A stretch of 64,000 nucleotides of DNA from T3Sed10-213 sp012519365 (GTDB lineage Bacteria > Planctomycetota > Phycisphaerae > Sedimentisphaerales > Anaerohalosphaeraceae), in the NCBI GenBank assembly GCA_033809355.1, contig JAPXLV010000001.1, positions 1 through 64,000 on the forward strand. The letters run 5' to 3'. Positions 16,687 through 25,883 of the stretch are shown here, in pieces. Numbering within the stretch: position 1 is the first letter of the stretch; each line of letters begins with the position of its first letter. The notes under the pieces are model-generated. The model saw nothing but the letters and a program-made list of their open reading frames with translations. It was not told the origin of the DNA and searched no databases. Position numbers and translations under genes: made by a program.

Positions 16687-17817
16687 TTACAAAATGCCGC
16701 TGGTGCCGGAACGAATCCCCTTCAGCGCCATCTTCAATTCTTCGACGTTCGGGGCGTATTCCAGCGCCTTCTTCAGGTCGATATATTCTTCCTCAACAAG
16801 ACGCCGCAAGCTTTCGGTAAAGTCCTGCATCCCCTCGCCTTCACCGGCACGAATCGCAGCCGGGATATCCGATTCTCGCTCTTCACGAATCAGTTTGCGG
16901 ACAATCGGCGTGTTAATCATAATTTCCACCGCCGGCACACGAGGCACATCCGGCCGAATACCGGGAAGAAGCTGCTGGCTGATGACCGCTCGAATCGTCA
17001 GGGCAAACGTCTGACGCGCCAAGTCTCGCTCTTCCTGTGGGAACATATCCAAAACACGCTGGATTGTCTGGGCGCAGTTGTTCGAGTGCAGGGTGCCAAA
17101 TACCAGGTGACCTGTTTCGGCCGCCCGCATCGCGGCGGTCAGCGTTTCGTTGTCTCGGATTTCACCGACCAGCACGACGTCCGGGTCCTGACGCATCATA
17201 CTCCGCAGGGCCTCTTCAAAATTCGGCACGTCTATACCGATTTCACGCTGCGAAACGATCGATTTCTTGTCCACATGCAAAAATTCAAGCGGATCTTCAA
17301 TGGTTACAATATGGGCGGCGGTGGTGCTGTTAATGTGATCAATCATCGAGGCAATCGTCGTACTTTTTCCCGAGCCGGTCGGGCCCGTGACAAGGATCAT
17401 ACCGTCGTGACTTTCGGCGATTTTTTCCACCATCGGCGGAACGTGCAGGGTTTCAAAGGGAGGAATGCGACTGCTGATGCGACGAGCTGCCAAACTAATG
17501 TAACTGCGCTGACGAAACACATTGATTCGAAACCGGTCCGTTGCGCCTATCTGGTAGGCAAAGTCCAGCGCCCCGTGTTCAAGAAAGAAATTCTTTTGGG
17601 ATGGACTCATAATCTCAAACACCATCTGTTCGATCCGTTCTTCGGTCATCACTTCGCCGGTGGTGCTCTTGAGCTTACTGTGAATGCGGAGTTTGGGGGG
17701 GATACCCACCTTCAGGTGCAGGTCGCTGGCATCGGCTTTGATGGCCGCGCGAAATAGTTTTTCGATTTCCGGCGGTGTTTCTGTGTGAATGTGGCTGTCT
17801 ACAGGCTGATTTTTCAT
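16687..17817 (-). CDS. pilT: type IV pilus retraction ATPase PilT
   Basis: The 376-residue hexameric ATPase that powers pilus retraction. Visible are the N-terminal ASDLHLKVGIPP domain, the Walker A GPTGSGKST, an Asp box IVTIEDPLEF, Walker B PDVVLVGEIRDNET, a His box TGHLVFGTLHSNN, and AIRAGEGEGMQDF near the C-terminus, matching the PilT AIRNLIRE-like end only loosely. All catalytic boxes are intact, in contrast to the neighbouring GspE-like gene. GGAGAG lies about ten bases before the ATG at 17817. No pilC, pilM-Q or major pilin is nearby; a pseudopilin gene is 42 kb away. Confidence 0.93.
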   Translation of the reverse strand: MKNQPVDSHIHTETPPEIEKLFRAAIKADASDLHLKVGIPPKLRIHSKLKSTTGEVMTEERIEQMVFEIMSPSQKNFFLEHGALDFAYQIGATDRFRINVFRQRSYISLAARRISSRIPPFETLHVPPMVEKIAESHDGMILVTGPTGSGKSTTIASMIDHINSTTAAHIVTIEDPLEFLHVDKKSIVSQREIGIDVPNFEEALRSMMRQDPDVVLVGEIRDNETLTAAMRAAETGHLVFGTLHSNNCAQTIQRVLDMFPQEERDLARQTFALTIRAVISQQLLPGIRPDVPRVPAVEIMINTPIVRKLIREERESDIPAAIRAGEGEGMQDFTESLRRLVEEEYIDLKKALEYAPNVEELKMALKGIRSGTSGIL

Positions 17818-18010
17818 AACGGCTCTCCTGGCAACTTACAACGAAAAACAGATAACAGATATATTAAGCCAGATATTGGGCGGTGCTGATGCCTGCCCTC
17901 TATTTTTGGATTACCCGACCAAAACCTTTATTATGCCCGTCCCGCCCTGCTCTGTCAACGAAGCAATCCGAATTTTGTCCAAGCAACAGCCTCTTTTCGT
18001 TATAAAATCC

Positions 18011-18039
18011 TTTACCATCGCGGCCGATTGCGGTAAAAT
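18011..18039 (+). promoter_or_regulatory. candidate promoter of the exported protein gene at 18091
   Basis: TTTACC (18011-18016), 17 bases, TAAAAT (18034-18039), giving a leader of about 45 bases before the ATG at 18091. Confidence 0.4.
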
Positions 18040-18090
18040 GCGGATAAGATTGTAAATTGAAACCGCACTCAGGACAAAAAGGAAACGTCA

Positions 18091-18735
18091 ATGAGCAAGC
18101 AGATTGCCGCGATAGTGATAGGAATAATCGGTATTGCGTCCGCCGTTTATGCGGCCTTTCCCAAACCGGCGATCGTTCAAAAACCCAATGAATGGACGCT
18201 GACCGTCCAATATGAACATCCTCGCCTTATCACACTGGAGGTGCCGGGGCGGCCTGGGCCGGAACGGTTCTGGTTCCTTATTTTGTCGCTGACCAACGAA
18301 AGCGACCATTCCGAGGTGCCGTTTATCCCGAAATGTGAACTGGTAACGGATAATTTTGAGATTATCCCTGCCGGTTTTGGCGTTCCCAAAGGTGTCTTTG
18401 AGACCATTAAGCTCCAGTATCAGGGCAGCTACCCCTTTCTGGAGTCCCTCGATTTTGCGGACAACCGAGTCTATCGCGGCAAGGATAACACGCGGGATTT
18501 TGTCGTTATCTGGAAGGATTTTAACCTGAAAGCCAAAGAAGTGAGCTTCTTTATCGGGGGCTTAAGCAATGAAACGGCTGTGGTGGAGCATCCGACAAAA
18601 ACCGACGAGCACGGCCAGCCGGTGAAGGTCTTTATGCAAAAAACCCTCCAATTGCACTACCGCGTCGGGACAGACCCTGCGCTGCGCGAGCAAGCCTTCC
18701 TTGAATTTATTGACCTGCAGTGGGTAATGCGATAA
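18091..18735 (+). CDS. exported protein of unknown function
   Basis: A 214-residue protein with an N-terminal signal or anchor segment (KQIAAIVIGIIGIASAVYAAF, cleavage plausible after AYA-like VYA at about 22). The mature part is beta-rich in appearance, with alternating hydrophobic stretches (RFWFLILSLTNESDHSEVPF, FVVIWKDFNLKAKEVSFFIGGL). There are no cysteines suited to a lipobox and no catalytic motif. It stands alone between the divergent pilT and convergent htpX genes. AAGGAAAC lies upstream of the ATG. The layout recalls periplasmic beta-sandwich proteins, but no family is claimed. Confidence 0.6.
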   Translation: MSKQIAAIVIGIIGIASAVYAAFPKPAIVQKPNEWTLTVQYEHPRLITLEVPGRPGPERFWFLILSLTNESDHSEVPFIPKCELVTDNFEIIPAGFGVPKGVFETIKLQYQGSYPFLESLDFADNRVYRGKDNTRDFVVIWKDFNLKAKEVSFFIGGLSNETAVVEHPTKTDEHGQPVKVFMQKTLQLHYRVGTDPALREQAFLEFIDLQWVMR

Positions 18736-18855
18736 TCCTCGATTCAACGCTAAATCCAAGGATCCCATTGATCGTGAAATCCCCAAAGTTTTGGGAGTAA
18801 CGTCATACTTTAAGGCCACCTAATAATAGATTTTGTGAATCTAAAACGACGGATT

Positions 18856-20067
18856 TCAGATATTGAGCGTACGTTTGCAACGGGGGCAGCGGATGGTTTT
18901 GCCATTGTAATCCGGCGGCAGTTTGAGTCGCAGACCACAGGAGCAGGAGATAAATCGAAACCCATTGACCTTTCGGATGATATCGCCAATCTGATGTTGA
19001 GGATGTTTGACTGCGGCCTCCTCGGCAGTCGGCAGAGCGCCTTGTCGAATGCCGATTGAATCTTCCGACCCGACGGCAGAGGGTGGAATCACACCCACAC
19101 GGTGGGTCACTTGTTCAAAGGCCTGATTGTAATCCTTAAAGCCGGCCCCGTGGGACATCGCCCGCAAAATGCGAATCCGCTCCTCGATCGGCGGATGGGT
19201 GCTGAATAAATTCACCGCTTTTCTGCCGCGAAAGGGGTTAGCGATATACATCGGCGCCGTAACCTTGTTGGCCGATTCCATCGATAGCTCTGTGCCGGCG
19301 ATTTTTTCCAGTGCCCCGGCCAGCCCTTCCGGATACCGGGTCAGCCGCACCGCACCGGCATCGGCCAGGTATTCGCGTTTGCGCGACAGGCTAAAATACA
19401 GGATTTGAGCAAACAGCGGCGCCAAAATGGCCGCGAAAATCGCCAATATCATGATCAGCACCTGCGCACCGCCGCCGTTTTCGCGCGAACGGGATGAATA
19501 CCGCCGTCCACCCCAAGCGCTGTAAAACATCCCCCGAAAGAATACTTGGCTCAGCAGGACTACCGCTCCCAGCATCACGCCGGCGACCGTAACATATAAA
19601 ATATCGCGATGAAGAATGTGGCTGATTTCATGAGCGATAACGCCCTGCAATTCATCGCGATTGAGTCGGGCCAACAGTCCGGCAGTTACCGCCACCGAGG
19701 CGTGCTGCGGATTGCGCCCCGTCGCAAAGGCATTGGGGGCAGGGTCGTTGATAATGTAAACAGCCGGCATTTTCGGCAGATTGGCCGCAATGGTCATCTC
19801 TTCTACCACATTGAATAGTTGCGGGTGGACCTCCTCGGTAACCGGTTTGGCCCTGCTGGAAGCCAGCAAAATCTGATCGCCGCTGAACAGGCTCACCATC
19901 ATCATCACCACCCAGATGCACGCGGCAACAAAAATGCCGACCCACCCGGCCTCCGGGCCGCCGCCAAAGGCAAAGCCGAGCAAAAATCCAAGGCCGCACA
20001 GCACCGCCCCCATCAGCCCCAGCAAAATCACCGAATTCCGTTTATTGACGCGTATTTGTTCCCACAT
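18856..20067 (-). CDS. htpX: HtpX-like M48 family zinc metalloprotease with C-terminal zinc ribbon
   Basis: A 403-residue membrane protease for quality control of membrane proteins. Two N-terminal helices (residues 12-60) are followed by the catalytic VIAHEISHIL (HExxH) and the third zinc ligand region KREYLADAGAVRLT, with two further hydrophobic segments between. NDPAPNAFATGRNPQHASVAVT and FSTHPPIEERIRIL are HtpX signatures. Beyond the usual 290-300 residues a 100-residue extension ends in a CSCG...CPRC zinc ribbon. The lemA gene lies upstream on the same strand, a common HtpX partner. A 287-base gap with a strong hairpin separates them, so htpX may have its own promoter. Confidence 0.92.
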   Translation of the reverse strand: MWEQIRVNKRNSVILLGLMGAVLCGLGFLLGFAFGGGPEAGWVGIFVAACIWVVMMMVSLFSGDQILLASSRAKPVTEEVHPQLFNVVEEMTIAANLPKMPAVYIINDPAPNAFATGRNPQHASVAVTAGLLARLNRDELQGVIAHEISHILHRDILYVTVAGVMLGAVVLLSQVFFRGMFYSAWGGRRYSSRSRENGGGAQVLIMILAIFAAILAPLFAQILYFSLSRKREYLADAGAVRLTRYPEGLAGALEKIAGTELSMESANKVTAPMYIANPFRGRKAVNLFSTHPPIEERIRILRAMSHGAGFKDYNQAFEQVTHRVGVIPPSAVGSEDSIGIRQGALPTAEEAAVKHPQHQIGDIIRKVNGFRFISCSCGLRLKLPPDYNGKTIRCPRCKRTLNI

Positions 20068-20162
20068 TGTGTAAATTCTTAGTTTTGAAATTGGAGTTTG
20101 GAGCTGCAGAGGCTCCGGTTTTAACGATACTTGTCAATATCTTTACACTCTTTTCACAAAAC

Positions 20163-20201
20163 AAAAATAGGGTGTTTTACGGGTAAAATATCCCTATTTT
20201 T
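20163..20201 (-). terminator. strong hairpin between lemA and htpX, probable terminator
   Basis: AAAAATAGGG (20163-20172) pairs perfectly with CCCTATTTTT (20192-20201), and the loop holds a second stem TTTTA/TAAAA. On the minus strand the structure is followed by a T-rich run, so it would end lemA transcription; the symmetric A/T flanks could also stop plus-strand transcripts. Confidence 0.5.
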
Positions 20202-20354
20202 TAACCTTGTATCCGAATAATGGGGTTCTTGTGCCTCTTTGGAAGCACTGGCCATTTTACAAAAAATTCTTTTCGACGTTTACACCCATGCGAACGCACG
20301 AACGAGTCAATTGGACTGAAAATTCATACTCCTGATTACACCAAGAACAAAAAC

Positions 20355-20909
20355 CTAAAATTTAACTTGCGGCACGCTGCGTTCGGCTTCGTTTTCGATC
20401 TCAAAGTAATCGCGTTTGGTGAAATTAAACATACCGGCGATTATATTGGACGGAAACATCTGGAGTTGGTTGTTATAGAACAGAACTTGATCATTGTAGC
20501 TCTGCCGGGCAAACGCAATTTTGTTTTCGGTGCTGGTCAGCGCCTCCTGAAGAGCCAAAAAGTTCTGGTTTGCCTTCAGCTCGGGGTAATTTTCCACCAC
20601 CATCATAAATTTGCTCAGCGCCTCGGTCAGTTCCCCTTCGGCTTTGGAGGCCTCGGCAATGCTTTTTGCCCCTAAGGCTTTGCTGCGGGCCTCGGTGATT
20701 TTTTCAAATGTCTCCCGCTCGTGGGTCATATAGGCTTTGGCGGTTTCGACAAGATTAGGTATCAGATCGTGCCGCCGCTTGAGCTGCACGTCAATCTGCG
20801 ACCAGGCGTTGTCCACCTGATTGCGCAGCCGAACCAGGGAGTTGTAAATCCCGACAAACATCACCACCAATAGAACGACAACGACCACCGCGATAATTAG
20901 AGGCACCAT
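20355..20909 (-). CDS. lemA: LemA family protein
   Basis: A 184-residue protein with one N-terminal membrane helix (residues 3-25) and an extracytoplasmic helical domain. LVRLRNQVDNAWSQIDVQLKRRHDLIPNLVE is the LemA signature; LSKFMMVVENYPELKANQNF and IAFARQSYNDQVLFYNNQLQMFPSNIIAG complete it. Length equals the family norm. The molecular role is undefined, but lemA commonly accompanies htpX, as here. AGGAGTGG lies before the ATG at 20909. The zinc-ribbon gene 101 bases upstream on the same strand likely shares the transcript. Confidence 0.94.
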   Translation of the reverse strand: MVPLIIAVVVVVLLVVMFVGIYNSLVRLRNQVDNAWSQIDVQLKRRHDLIPNLVETAKAYMTHERETFEKITEARSKALGAKSIAEASKAEGELTEALSKFMMVVENYPELKANQNFLALQEALTSTENKIAFARQSYNDQVLFYNNQLQMFPSNIIAGMFNFTKRDYFEIENEAERSVPQVKF

Positions 20910-21010
20910 ATTCCACTCCTATTGATAAATGTAATCATTTTCGGGTTTGCTTTTTATCGATTCTATCGATGAAAACACACGTTTTCCGGTTTGTGCTTCT
21001 TGGAAACGGT

Positions 21011-21400
21011 TTACTCTTCCGGCGGGTACATTTCGCGCAACAGTTTTGCCACTTTGCCCTGCTCATCAAAAGCCCCCTGCTGGAGCACCTGCATCAATTC
21101 GCCCCGATCAAACCATAAGCCATGGGATTTGAGGCAGCGATCGATCAGCACGGCCTTATTACTGGGTTCAACATAGACTTTTTGCATCGATTTAAGGCAA
21201 ATTGGACACAGGCGGGCTGTCTCCGTCGTTTCAGCCGGCCGAAAGGAATCCAGCAAACGCCGTGTCTGGTCGGCATCTTCCAGCAAAATCTCAAGTTCTC
21301 CGGCATCCAGCCAAATTCCTTGACACTCCGGACAATAATCGGTCTCGACCTCGTCCAGTTCGATAGCGATCATCGGCGTTTGACACACGGGGCACTGCAT
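21011..21400 (-). CDS. small double zinc-ribbon protein (zf-TFIIB type)
   Basis: A 129-residue soluble protein built of two zf-TFIIB-like units. Unit one has CPVCQTPM at the N-terminus then CPECQGIWLDAGELEILL; unit two has CPICLKSMQKV then DRCLKSHGLWFDRGELMQVL, with the first cysteine of its second knuckle missing (IDRC). The GIWLDxGEL motif is characteristic of this family of unknown role. It heads a minus-strand cluster with lemA and htpX, suggesting an envelope quality-control association. A promoter lies about 40 bases upstream. Confidence 0.85.
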   Translation of the reverse strand: MQCPVCQTPMIAIELDEVETDYCPECQGIWLDAGELEILLEDADQTRRLLDSFRPAETTETARLCPICLKSMQKVYVEPSNKAVLIDRCLKSHGLWFDRGELMQVLQQGAFDEQGKVAKLLREMYPPEE

Positions 21401-21764
21401 AGCGGTAGTCCCTTATTTGGGTTGACATTAACGTGCTATAGTAGCGTTGTTTTTGGTCCTGTCAAGCAAATCCCCCTCCGCTGCGAGCCGAATTTTGTCG
21501 ATACGTCCCGATCCTCTGTCAGCAGGAGGCGATTCAATGACCGAAAAACTAAATTACCCTGATTGCCATCCCATAAAAGTGTGGATAAAAAAGACATTCT
21601 CGCGCCCCGTGCTGCCTTCGACTTTTGGCCGTTGAATCCTGTCAGGATTTGCGATAGAATAACTCTCCAAGCTCAGGGATTAGCTGCAGCAGCACAGCCG
21701 GCTGCAGGGTTGCCGTTGGGTTGCAAGAAAGCCCCTTTGCCAATGATTTCGGTTGTGGTTTTTT
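21401..21764. other. gap between divergent zinc-ribbon and endonuclease V genes
   Basis: About 360 bases holding the minus-strand promoter at 21438-21465. A G/C-rich imperfect palindrome around CTGCAG (near 21680-21708) precedes the endonuclease gene. No gene, RNA or clear plus-strand promoter is seen. Confidence 0.45.
21438..21465 (-). promoter_or_regulatory. promoter of the zinc-ribbon/lemA transcript
   Basis: On the minus strand TTGACA (complement of 21460-21465), 16 bases, TACTAT (complement of 21438-21443). The predicted start is about 30 bases before the ATG at 21400. Confidence 0.5.
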
Positions 21765-22442
21765 ATGGAAATTGTCGATTTACATCGTTGGGATTTGACG
21801 TATGCCGACGCGCGACAACTTCAAGAGCAGCTGGCCGGGCAGGTTCGGCTTTGTCCGATCCACGGGGCCGTACATACGGCCGCAGGGCTGGATTGTGCGT
21901 TTGACAAAACACGCGGCAAGGTCTTGGCGGCAGCGGTGGTGCTCTCGTTTCCTGACTTGGAGCCGATTGAAACTGCCTTGGCAGAGGCAGATTTGACATT
22001 TCCCTACATCCCCGGGCTGTTGAGCTTTCGCGAGGCCCCGGCGTGCCTGGCAGCGGCCGGCAAGCTTCAAACCACCCCCGATGTGTTCCTTATCGACGGC
22101 CAGGGTATCGCCCATCCGCGACGGCTGGGCCTGGCGGCACATCTGGGCCTGTTTTTGAATCGTCCGACCATCGGCTGCGCCAAAAGCCGCCTGATTGGTA
22201 CCTATGACCAACCCGCCCCGCAAAAAGGCAGCCATACCCCCTTGGTCGATGCCGGTCAAACCGTCGGGGCCGTTGTTCGCACCCGCACTGGTGTCAAGCC
22301 GTTGTTTGTCTCGCCCGGCCATCTCTGCACACTCGATTCGGCCGTCCAATGGACACTCCGCCTGACCGGCCGCTATCGTCTGCCGGAACCTGCCCGCCTG
22401 GCTCATCATCAGGTAACAATGATGAAAGAGTTGACTCCATAA
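21765..22442 (+). CDS. nfi: endonuclease V (deoxyinosine 3' endonuclease)
   Basis: The 225-residue repair nuclease cuts the second phosphodiester bond 3' to deoxyinosine and other deaminated bases. The first metal aspartate is in AAGLDCAFD. FPYIPGLLSFREAPACLAA carries the strand-separating PYIP wedge and active-site glutamate. FLIDGQGIAHPRRLGLAAHLGL has the next catalytic aspartate and conserved histidine, followed by PTIGCAKSRLIG. The ATG at 21765 is favoured over an upstream TTG. The gene stands alone and converges on the GH2 gene, whose terminator overlaps its stop codon. Confidence 0.93.
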   Translation: MEIVDLHRWDLTYADARQLQEQLAGQVRLCPIHGAVHTAAGLDCAFDKTRGKVLAAAVVLSFPDLEPIETALAEADLTFPYIPGLLSFREAPACLAAAGKLQTTPDVFLIDGQGIAHPRRLGLAAHLGLFLNRPTIGCAKSRLIGTYDQPAPQKGSHTPLVDAGQTVGAVVRTRTGVKPLFVSPGHLCTLDSAVQWTLRLTGRYRLPEPARLAHHQVTMMKELTP

Positions 22443-22472
22443 AAAAGCCCCTGCCGAAAAATAGGCAGGGGC
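22441..22472 (-). terminator. rho-independent terminator of the GH2 gene
   Basis: On the minus strand GCCCCTGCC, loop TATTTTTC, GGCAGGGGC is followed by TTTTTTAT. The stem is a perfect 9 bp at 22447-22455 and 22464-22472. The tract overlaps the last base pairs of the convergent endonuclease V gene, and on the plus strand the hairpin lacks a T-tract. Confidence 0.85.
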
Positions 22473-22499
22473 ATAGGGAAATCCAGGGAGACTGAGCGG

Positions 22500-24734
22500 T
22501 TAATCGGTCAATTCGATCAGGCCGACATCAATGGACTGTCCGCCGGTGGTGTTGCGACAGTGCACGGCGATCAGATTTTCACCCGGTTTGAGTGCCTTTT
22601 TGGCGGCATCCGATATGGGGATGATCGCATAGTTGCCGATAAAGCCGGTTGTCTGAGCGGCTTTGACACCGTTGATATAGACCACCGCGTCTTCATCATG
22701 CAGAATGGACAACATTACCTCACCGACATCGCTCTTATCAATTCGCACGGTGCGTCGCAGCCAGATGTTGTCGGCATTCCAGACCGTTCCGAGAATAATA
22801 CCGGGAGTGCCTGCTGTGCCGAACCCGCCGGGGCCGCTCTTCCAATTGCTGTCGTCGAACTCCGGCGCGAACCAATTGTCTTGCGGCCTGTCGGTAGTGT
22901 ACTTCCAGGTATACCGACCCTGACGCGCATTAGGCACAAGGACTTTAACCGTCGGCGGTTTTTGATACAACTTTTGGTGCAGCGGCACAACACTCTGGTC
23001 CAGCTTGATAATCGCCCGATCATATGTCATGATGCCGTTGACTTCGATCTCGACATCGGTGGTCTGGGTATAGACCGCTGCAGCCAACCCTTCGCCGACC
23101 AGCAAACGCAGGCGATGCATCAAATTGGCATACGCGGCGTTCAGCTCGTCCAGCGTGGTGTAACTGCGATAGCCCCAGTTGCGCTCATCCTGCCAGGTAT
23201 GCCCTTTAATCGGCAGACCCAGCCCGCCGAACTCGCCCAGCACCACGGCTCGTTTGTCTTCCAGCGGGGGCATGGCCGGGCCGGGATAGGCGTGAATATC
23301 GTGCACATGGCCGACCTTGCGATCTGTCCAGCCGCTGGCGTTATTGACCAGCCGGGTCGGGTCGAGTTGTTCGGCCCAGGCGACAATCCGCTGGGTGTCG
23401 AACTGGCCCCAGCCTTCATTGAACGGCACCCACATCACGATGCTCGGATGATTGTACAACGCTTCGACCATCGCCTTGTATTCCCGTTCATACTGCGCAG
23501 CGGAAATCGGATTGCGATTCAGATCGGGCATGTCGCCGTGAATGCCGGCATCACCGCTGGGCATATCCTGCCAAACCAGTACGCCGATTTTGTCGCACCA
23601 GTAATACAGCCGCTGCGGCTCGACTTTCACGTGTTTGCGGAGCATGTTGTAGCCAAGTTGTTTGGTCACTTGCACATCATATCGCAGGGCCTCATCGGTC
23701 GGAGCCGTATACAGCCCATCGGGCCACCAGCCCTGATCCAGCAGGCCGTATTGAAACAGCGGCTCATTGTTCAGAAACAGACGATTGATGCCTTTGTCGT
23801 CTTTTTTCACCTCGATCTTGCGCATCGCGAAGTAACTTTTGACCTCATCGACCACCTTAGAGCCGTCTTTGAGCTGCACGGTCAGATCATACAAAAACGG
23901 GTCGTCCGGTGACCACAGCCGGGGATTGGTTACCACCAGACTGGCCGTCGTGTCGGTTGAGGATGCCGCACCGGAAAACCCCGGCGCCGAAGCAAGAGCC
24001 GAAATCGTCAGACCGCTCGCATCGCCCCGTGTTGACACTTCGATTCGGATACGTTTGTTGTCCACGTCCGGTGTCAGTTTCAGATCGGCAATCGAGGCCT
24101 TCGGCACCGGCTCAATCCATACGGTCTGCCAGATTCCGGTTACCGGCGTGTACCAAATGCCGTTCGGGTTGTTGACCTGTTTGCCGCGGGGCTGAAAACT
24201 GTTGTCGGTCGGGTCCCACACGCCCAGAACGACCTCTTGCTGACCGGAAGCCTTCAGGGCGCCGGTAACCTCGAAACTGAACGGATCAAAACCGCCCTTG
24301 TGATTGCCAAGGTACTGGCCGTTGACCCACACATCGGTATCCCAATCCACCGCACCAAAATGCAGGATGACACGCTGATTGCCCCAACCGGCGGGAATCT
24401 GAAACGTCCGACGATACCACAGCCGATTGGCAGTGCCGACGCGTTTGCCCACGCCCGACAATGCCGATTCGATTGCAAACGGCACCAGGATTTGCCCGTC
24501 GAACTGCTGGGGGGCTGCCTCCGTTCGCGGACGAATCGCGTAGTCCCACAAGCCGTTGAGGTTCAGCCACTCGGAACGCACCATCATCGGCCGCGGATAT
24601 TCCCGCAGCGCATTGTCCGGCGACACCTCGGCCGCCCAGCGGGTCATAATCTTCCCTTCCACCGGTTTCCATTCCGCCAGACACACATTGCTGACCAGCA
24701 TCAGCACCGCAGCCGCTATGCAAACTTGTTTCAT
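22500..24734 (-). CDS. secreted glycoside hydrolase family 2 protein
   Basis: A 744-residue exported GH2 enzyme (beta-galactosidase/beta-glucuronidase/beta-mannosidase clan). Signal peptide at residues 1-20 (AAVLMLVSNVCLA). The sugar-binding jelly roll has LNGLWDYAIRP and VDWDTDVWVNGQYLGNHKGGFDPFSF, then an Ig-like domain. The TIM barrel carries LRKHVKVEPQRLYYWCDKIG, the acid/base E440 in FNEGWGQFD and the nucleophile candidate E501 in VLGEFGGLG. A C-terminal beta-sandwich of about 120 residues (DDSNWKSGPGGFGT...VYINGVKAAQ) may bind carbohydrate. Substrate is not readable. AAAGGACG precedes the ATG at 24734. Confidence 0.9.
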   Translation of the reverse strand: MKQVCIAAAVLMLVSNVCLAEWKPVEGKIMTRWAAEVSPDNALREYPRPMMVRSEWLNLNGLWDYAIRPRTEAAPQQFDGQILVPFAIESALSGVGKRVGTANRLWYRRTFQIPAGWGNQRVILHFGAVDWDTDVWVNGQYLGNHKGGFDPFSFEVTGALKASGQQEVVLGVWDPTDNSFQPRGKQVNNPNGIWYTPVTGIWQTVWIEPVPKASIADLKLTPDVDNKRIRIEVSTRGDASGLTISALASAPGFSGAASSTDTTASLVVTNPRLWSPDDPFLYDLTVQLKDGSKVVDEVKSYFAMRKIEVKKDDKGINRLFLNNEPLFQYGLLDQGWWPDGLYTAPTDEALRYDVQVTKQLGYNMLRKHVKVEPQRLYYWCDKIGVLVWQDMPSGDAGIHGDMPDLNRNPISAAQYEREYKAMVEALYNHPSIVMWVPFNEGWGQFDTQRIVAWAEQLDPTRLVNNASGWTDRKVGHVHDIHAYPGPAMPPLEDKRAVVLGEFGGLGLPIKGHTWQDERNWGYRSYTTLDELNAAYANLMHRLRLLVGEGLAAAVYTQTTDVEIEVNGIMTYDRAIIKLDQSVVPLHQKLYQKPPTVKVLVPNARQGRYTWKYTTDRPQDNWFAPEFDDSNWKSGPGGFGTAGTPGIILGTVWNADNIWLRRTVRIDKSDVGEVMLSILHDEDAVVYINGVKAAQTTGFIGNYAIIPISDAAKKALKPGENLIAVHCRNTTGGQSIDVGLIELTD

Positions 24735-25061
24735 CGTCCTTTCCTTTCCATTAAAAAATAATAGTAATCCTGACAACACAAACCACTAAACCACCAATTC
24801 CTAAATCCTGAACGTTCACACTGGAAAACTGTGTCGATAGAGTCCAGCCCTTCCAAAAAACTCAACACTTAAAGCCTAAAAAAGACAAACTATGTCCCAC
24901 TGCCTCCTGCCCCGAATCGCTCGGATGAAACATAAGTGTATATACAGATACCAAGACACAGAGGAATATTAACCAAAAAACCCATAAAACCGCCGCGAAG
25001 CCATAAAAAAAGACTGCCCACCGAGCAGTCTTATTGCAACGATTGAATTCTTAAAAGCCGA
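24735..25061. other. gap between GH2 and the lipoprotein gene
   Basis: An AT-rich stretch of about 330 bases holding the terminator of the upstream lipoprotein gene at 25004-25032 and presumably the GH2 promoter, for which only weak matches are found. No gene or RNA is recognised. Confidence 0.5.
25004..25032 (-). terminator. rho-independent terminator of the lipoprotein gene
   Basis: On the minus strand AAGACTGC, loop TCGGTGG, GCAGTCTT, then TTTTT. A perfect 8-bp stem with a T-tract about 30 bases past the stop at 25062. Confidence 0.88.
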
Positions 25062-25796
25062 TTACATATTCTTGACGTCCGGATGCTCTTCAAACGGCTC
25101 TTTGAACCAGGGCTTTCCCGCTTTGAGTTTGAGTTTGACAATATCGCCCTGAATCAGCATCCGAATACGACCTTCTCCCAGGGTCAAATGGTCAAAAGCC
25201 ATCCCTTGCAGCTCACTGAGCCGGGCTGCCTCGGCAGGGGTCTGCACCAGCTGCATCAGCGCATTATTCAACGCCTGCTTGACCATGATACCGCTGTTAC
25301 GCAGCGTGGCGCTGTCATGCTGAACTTGCTCAAGATCGCGGCTGAAGTGCGAGGCGATGCTGCGCAGCACAGCAATCCGCATTTCGTTGGCGTTGGCGTA
25401 CGGTTCGTCGAGCAAGGCCGGGTCCAGCACCAGTTCAGCATCAAAACGCAGACCGGGCTGCGGCTGACGATTCGGCCCTTCGGCCGTCTCTTCAAGCATA
25501 AAGCCGTATTTGCGGACCGCTACCGCGCTGTCCTGATCAAACGCGACCATATTAAACCAGTGTGTGCGGTCACGCTTGCCTTCTTTGCCCCAACAGGCGA
25601 CAACGCTCTCGCTCTGGCTGATCAGCTCGCTATCGCGATTTTGGAAGATCTCCAGCACATCCGCCGAGGTGCTCAGCCCGATGGTAGTGGCGTAATACTT
25701 CTCGTACACGCTTTCGTAGGCACTCAGCGACCGATTACAGCCGGCCAGCCCCACCACCGCCCAGGCAAGCACCCCACAGGCAATCATTTTGTTCAT
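25062..25796 (-). CDS. lipoprotein of unknown function
   Basis: A 244-residue predicted lipoprotein: signal helix MIACGVLAWAVVGLAGC with lipobox LAGC, so it should be lipidated near residue 19 and held at a membrane. The mature part begins SLSAYESVYEKYYATT and is mixed alpha/beta, with GLRFDAELVLDPALLDEPYANANEMR and AFDHLTLGEGRIRMLIQGDIVKLKLKAGK. No enzymatic motif is visible. ilvC ends 87 bases upstream on the same strand. AGGAG precedes the ATG at 25796, and a strong terminator follows the stop. No family is recognised. Confidence 0.65.
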   Translation of the reverse strand: MNKMIACGVLAWAVVGLAGCNRSLSAYESVYEKYYATTIGLSTSADVLEIFQNRDSELISQSESVVACWGKEGKRDRTHWFNMVAFDQDSAVAVRKYGFMLEETAEGPNRQPQPGLRFDAELVLDPALLDEPYANANEMRIAVLRSIASHFSRDLEQVQHDSATLRNSGIMVKQALNNALMQLVQTPAEAARLSELQGMAFDHLTLGEGRIRMLIQGDIVKLKLKAGKPWFKEPFEEHPDVKNM

Positions 25797-25883
25797 AATC
25801 AGGCTCCTGAAATTTAGCCGTACATTAACTCCGCTCGAACACACCGGCAAAACACACGCCGGCAGCCGTGAACGTTTGCCGGG

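Noticed and set aside
22560..23912. 450-codon plus-strand open frame opposite the GH2 gene, and similar long frames opposite the phosphatase (8102-9358), ileS (53870-55105), hcp (40947-42056) and pilT (16540-17757)
   Set aside because: They lie wholly or mainly antisense to genes with clear domain signatures, have low-complexity His/Arg/Gln-rich composition and no ribosome sites; they arise from GC-rich codon bias on the opposite strand.
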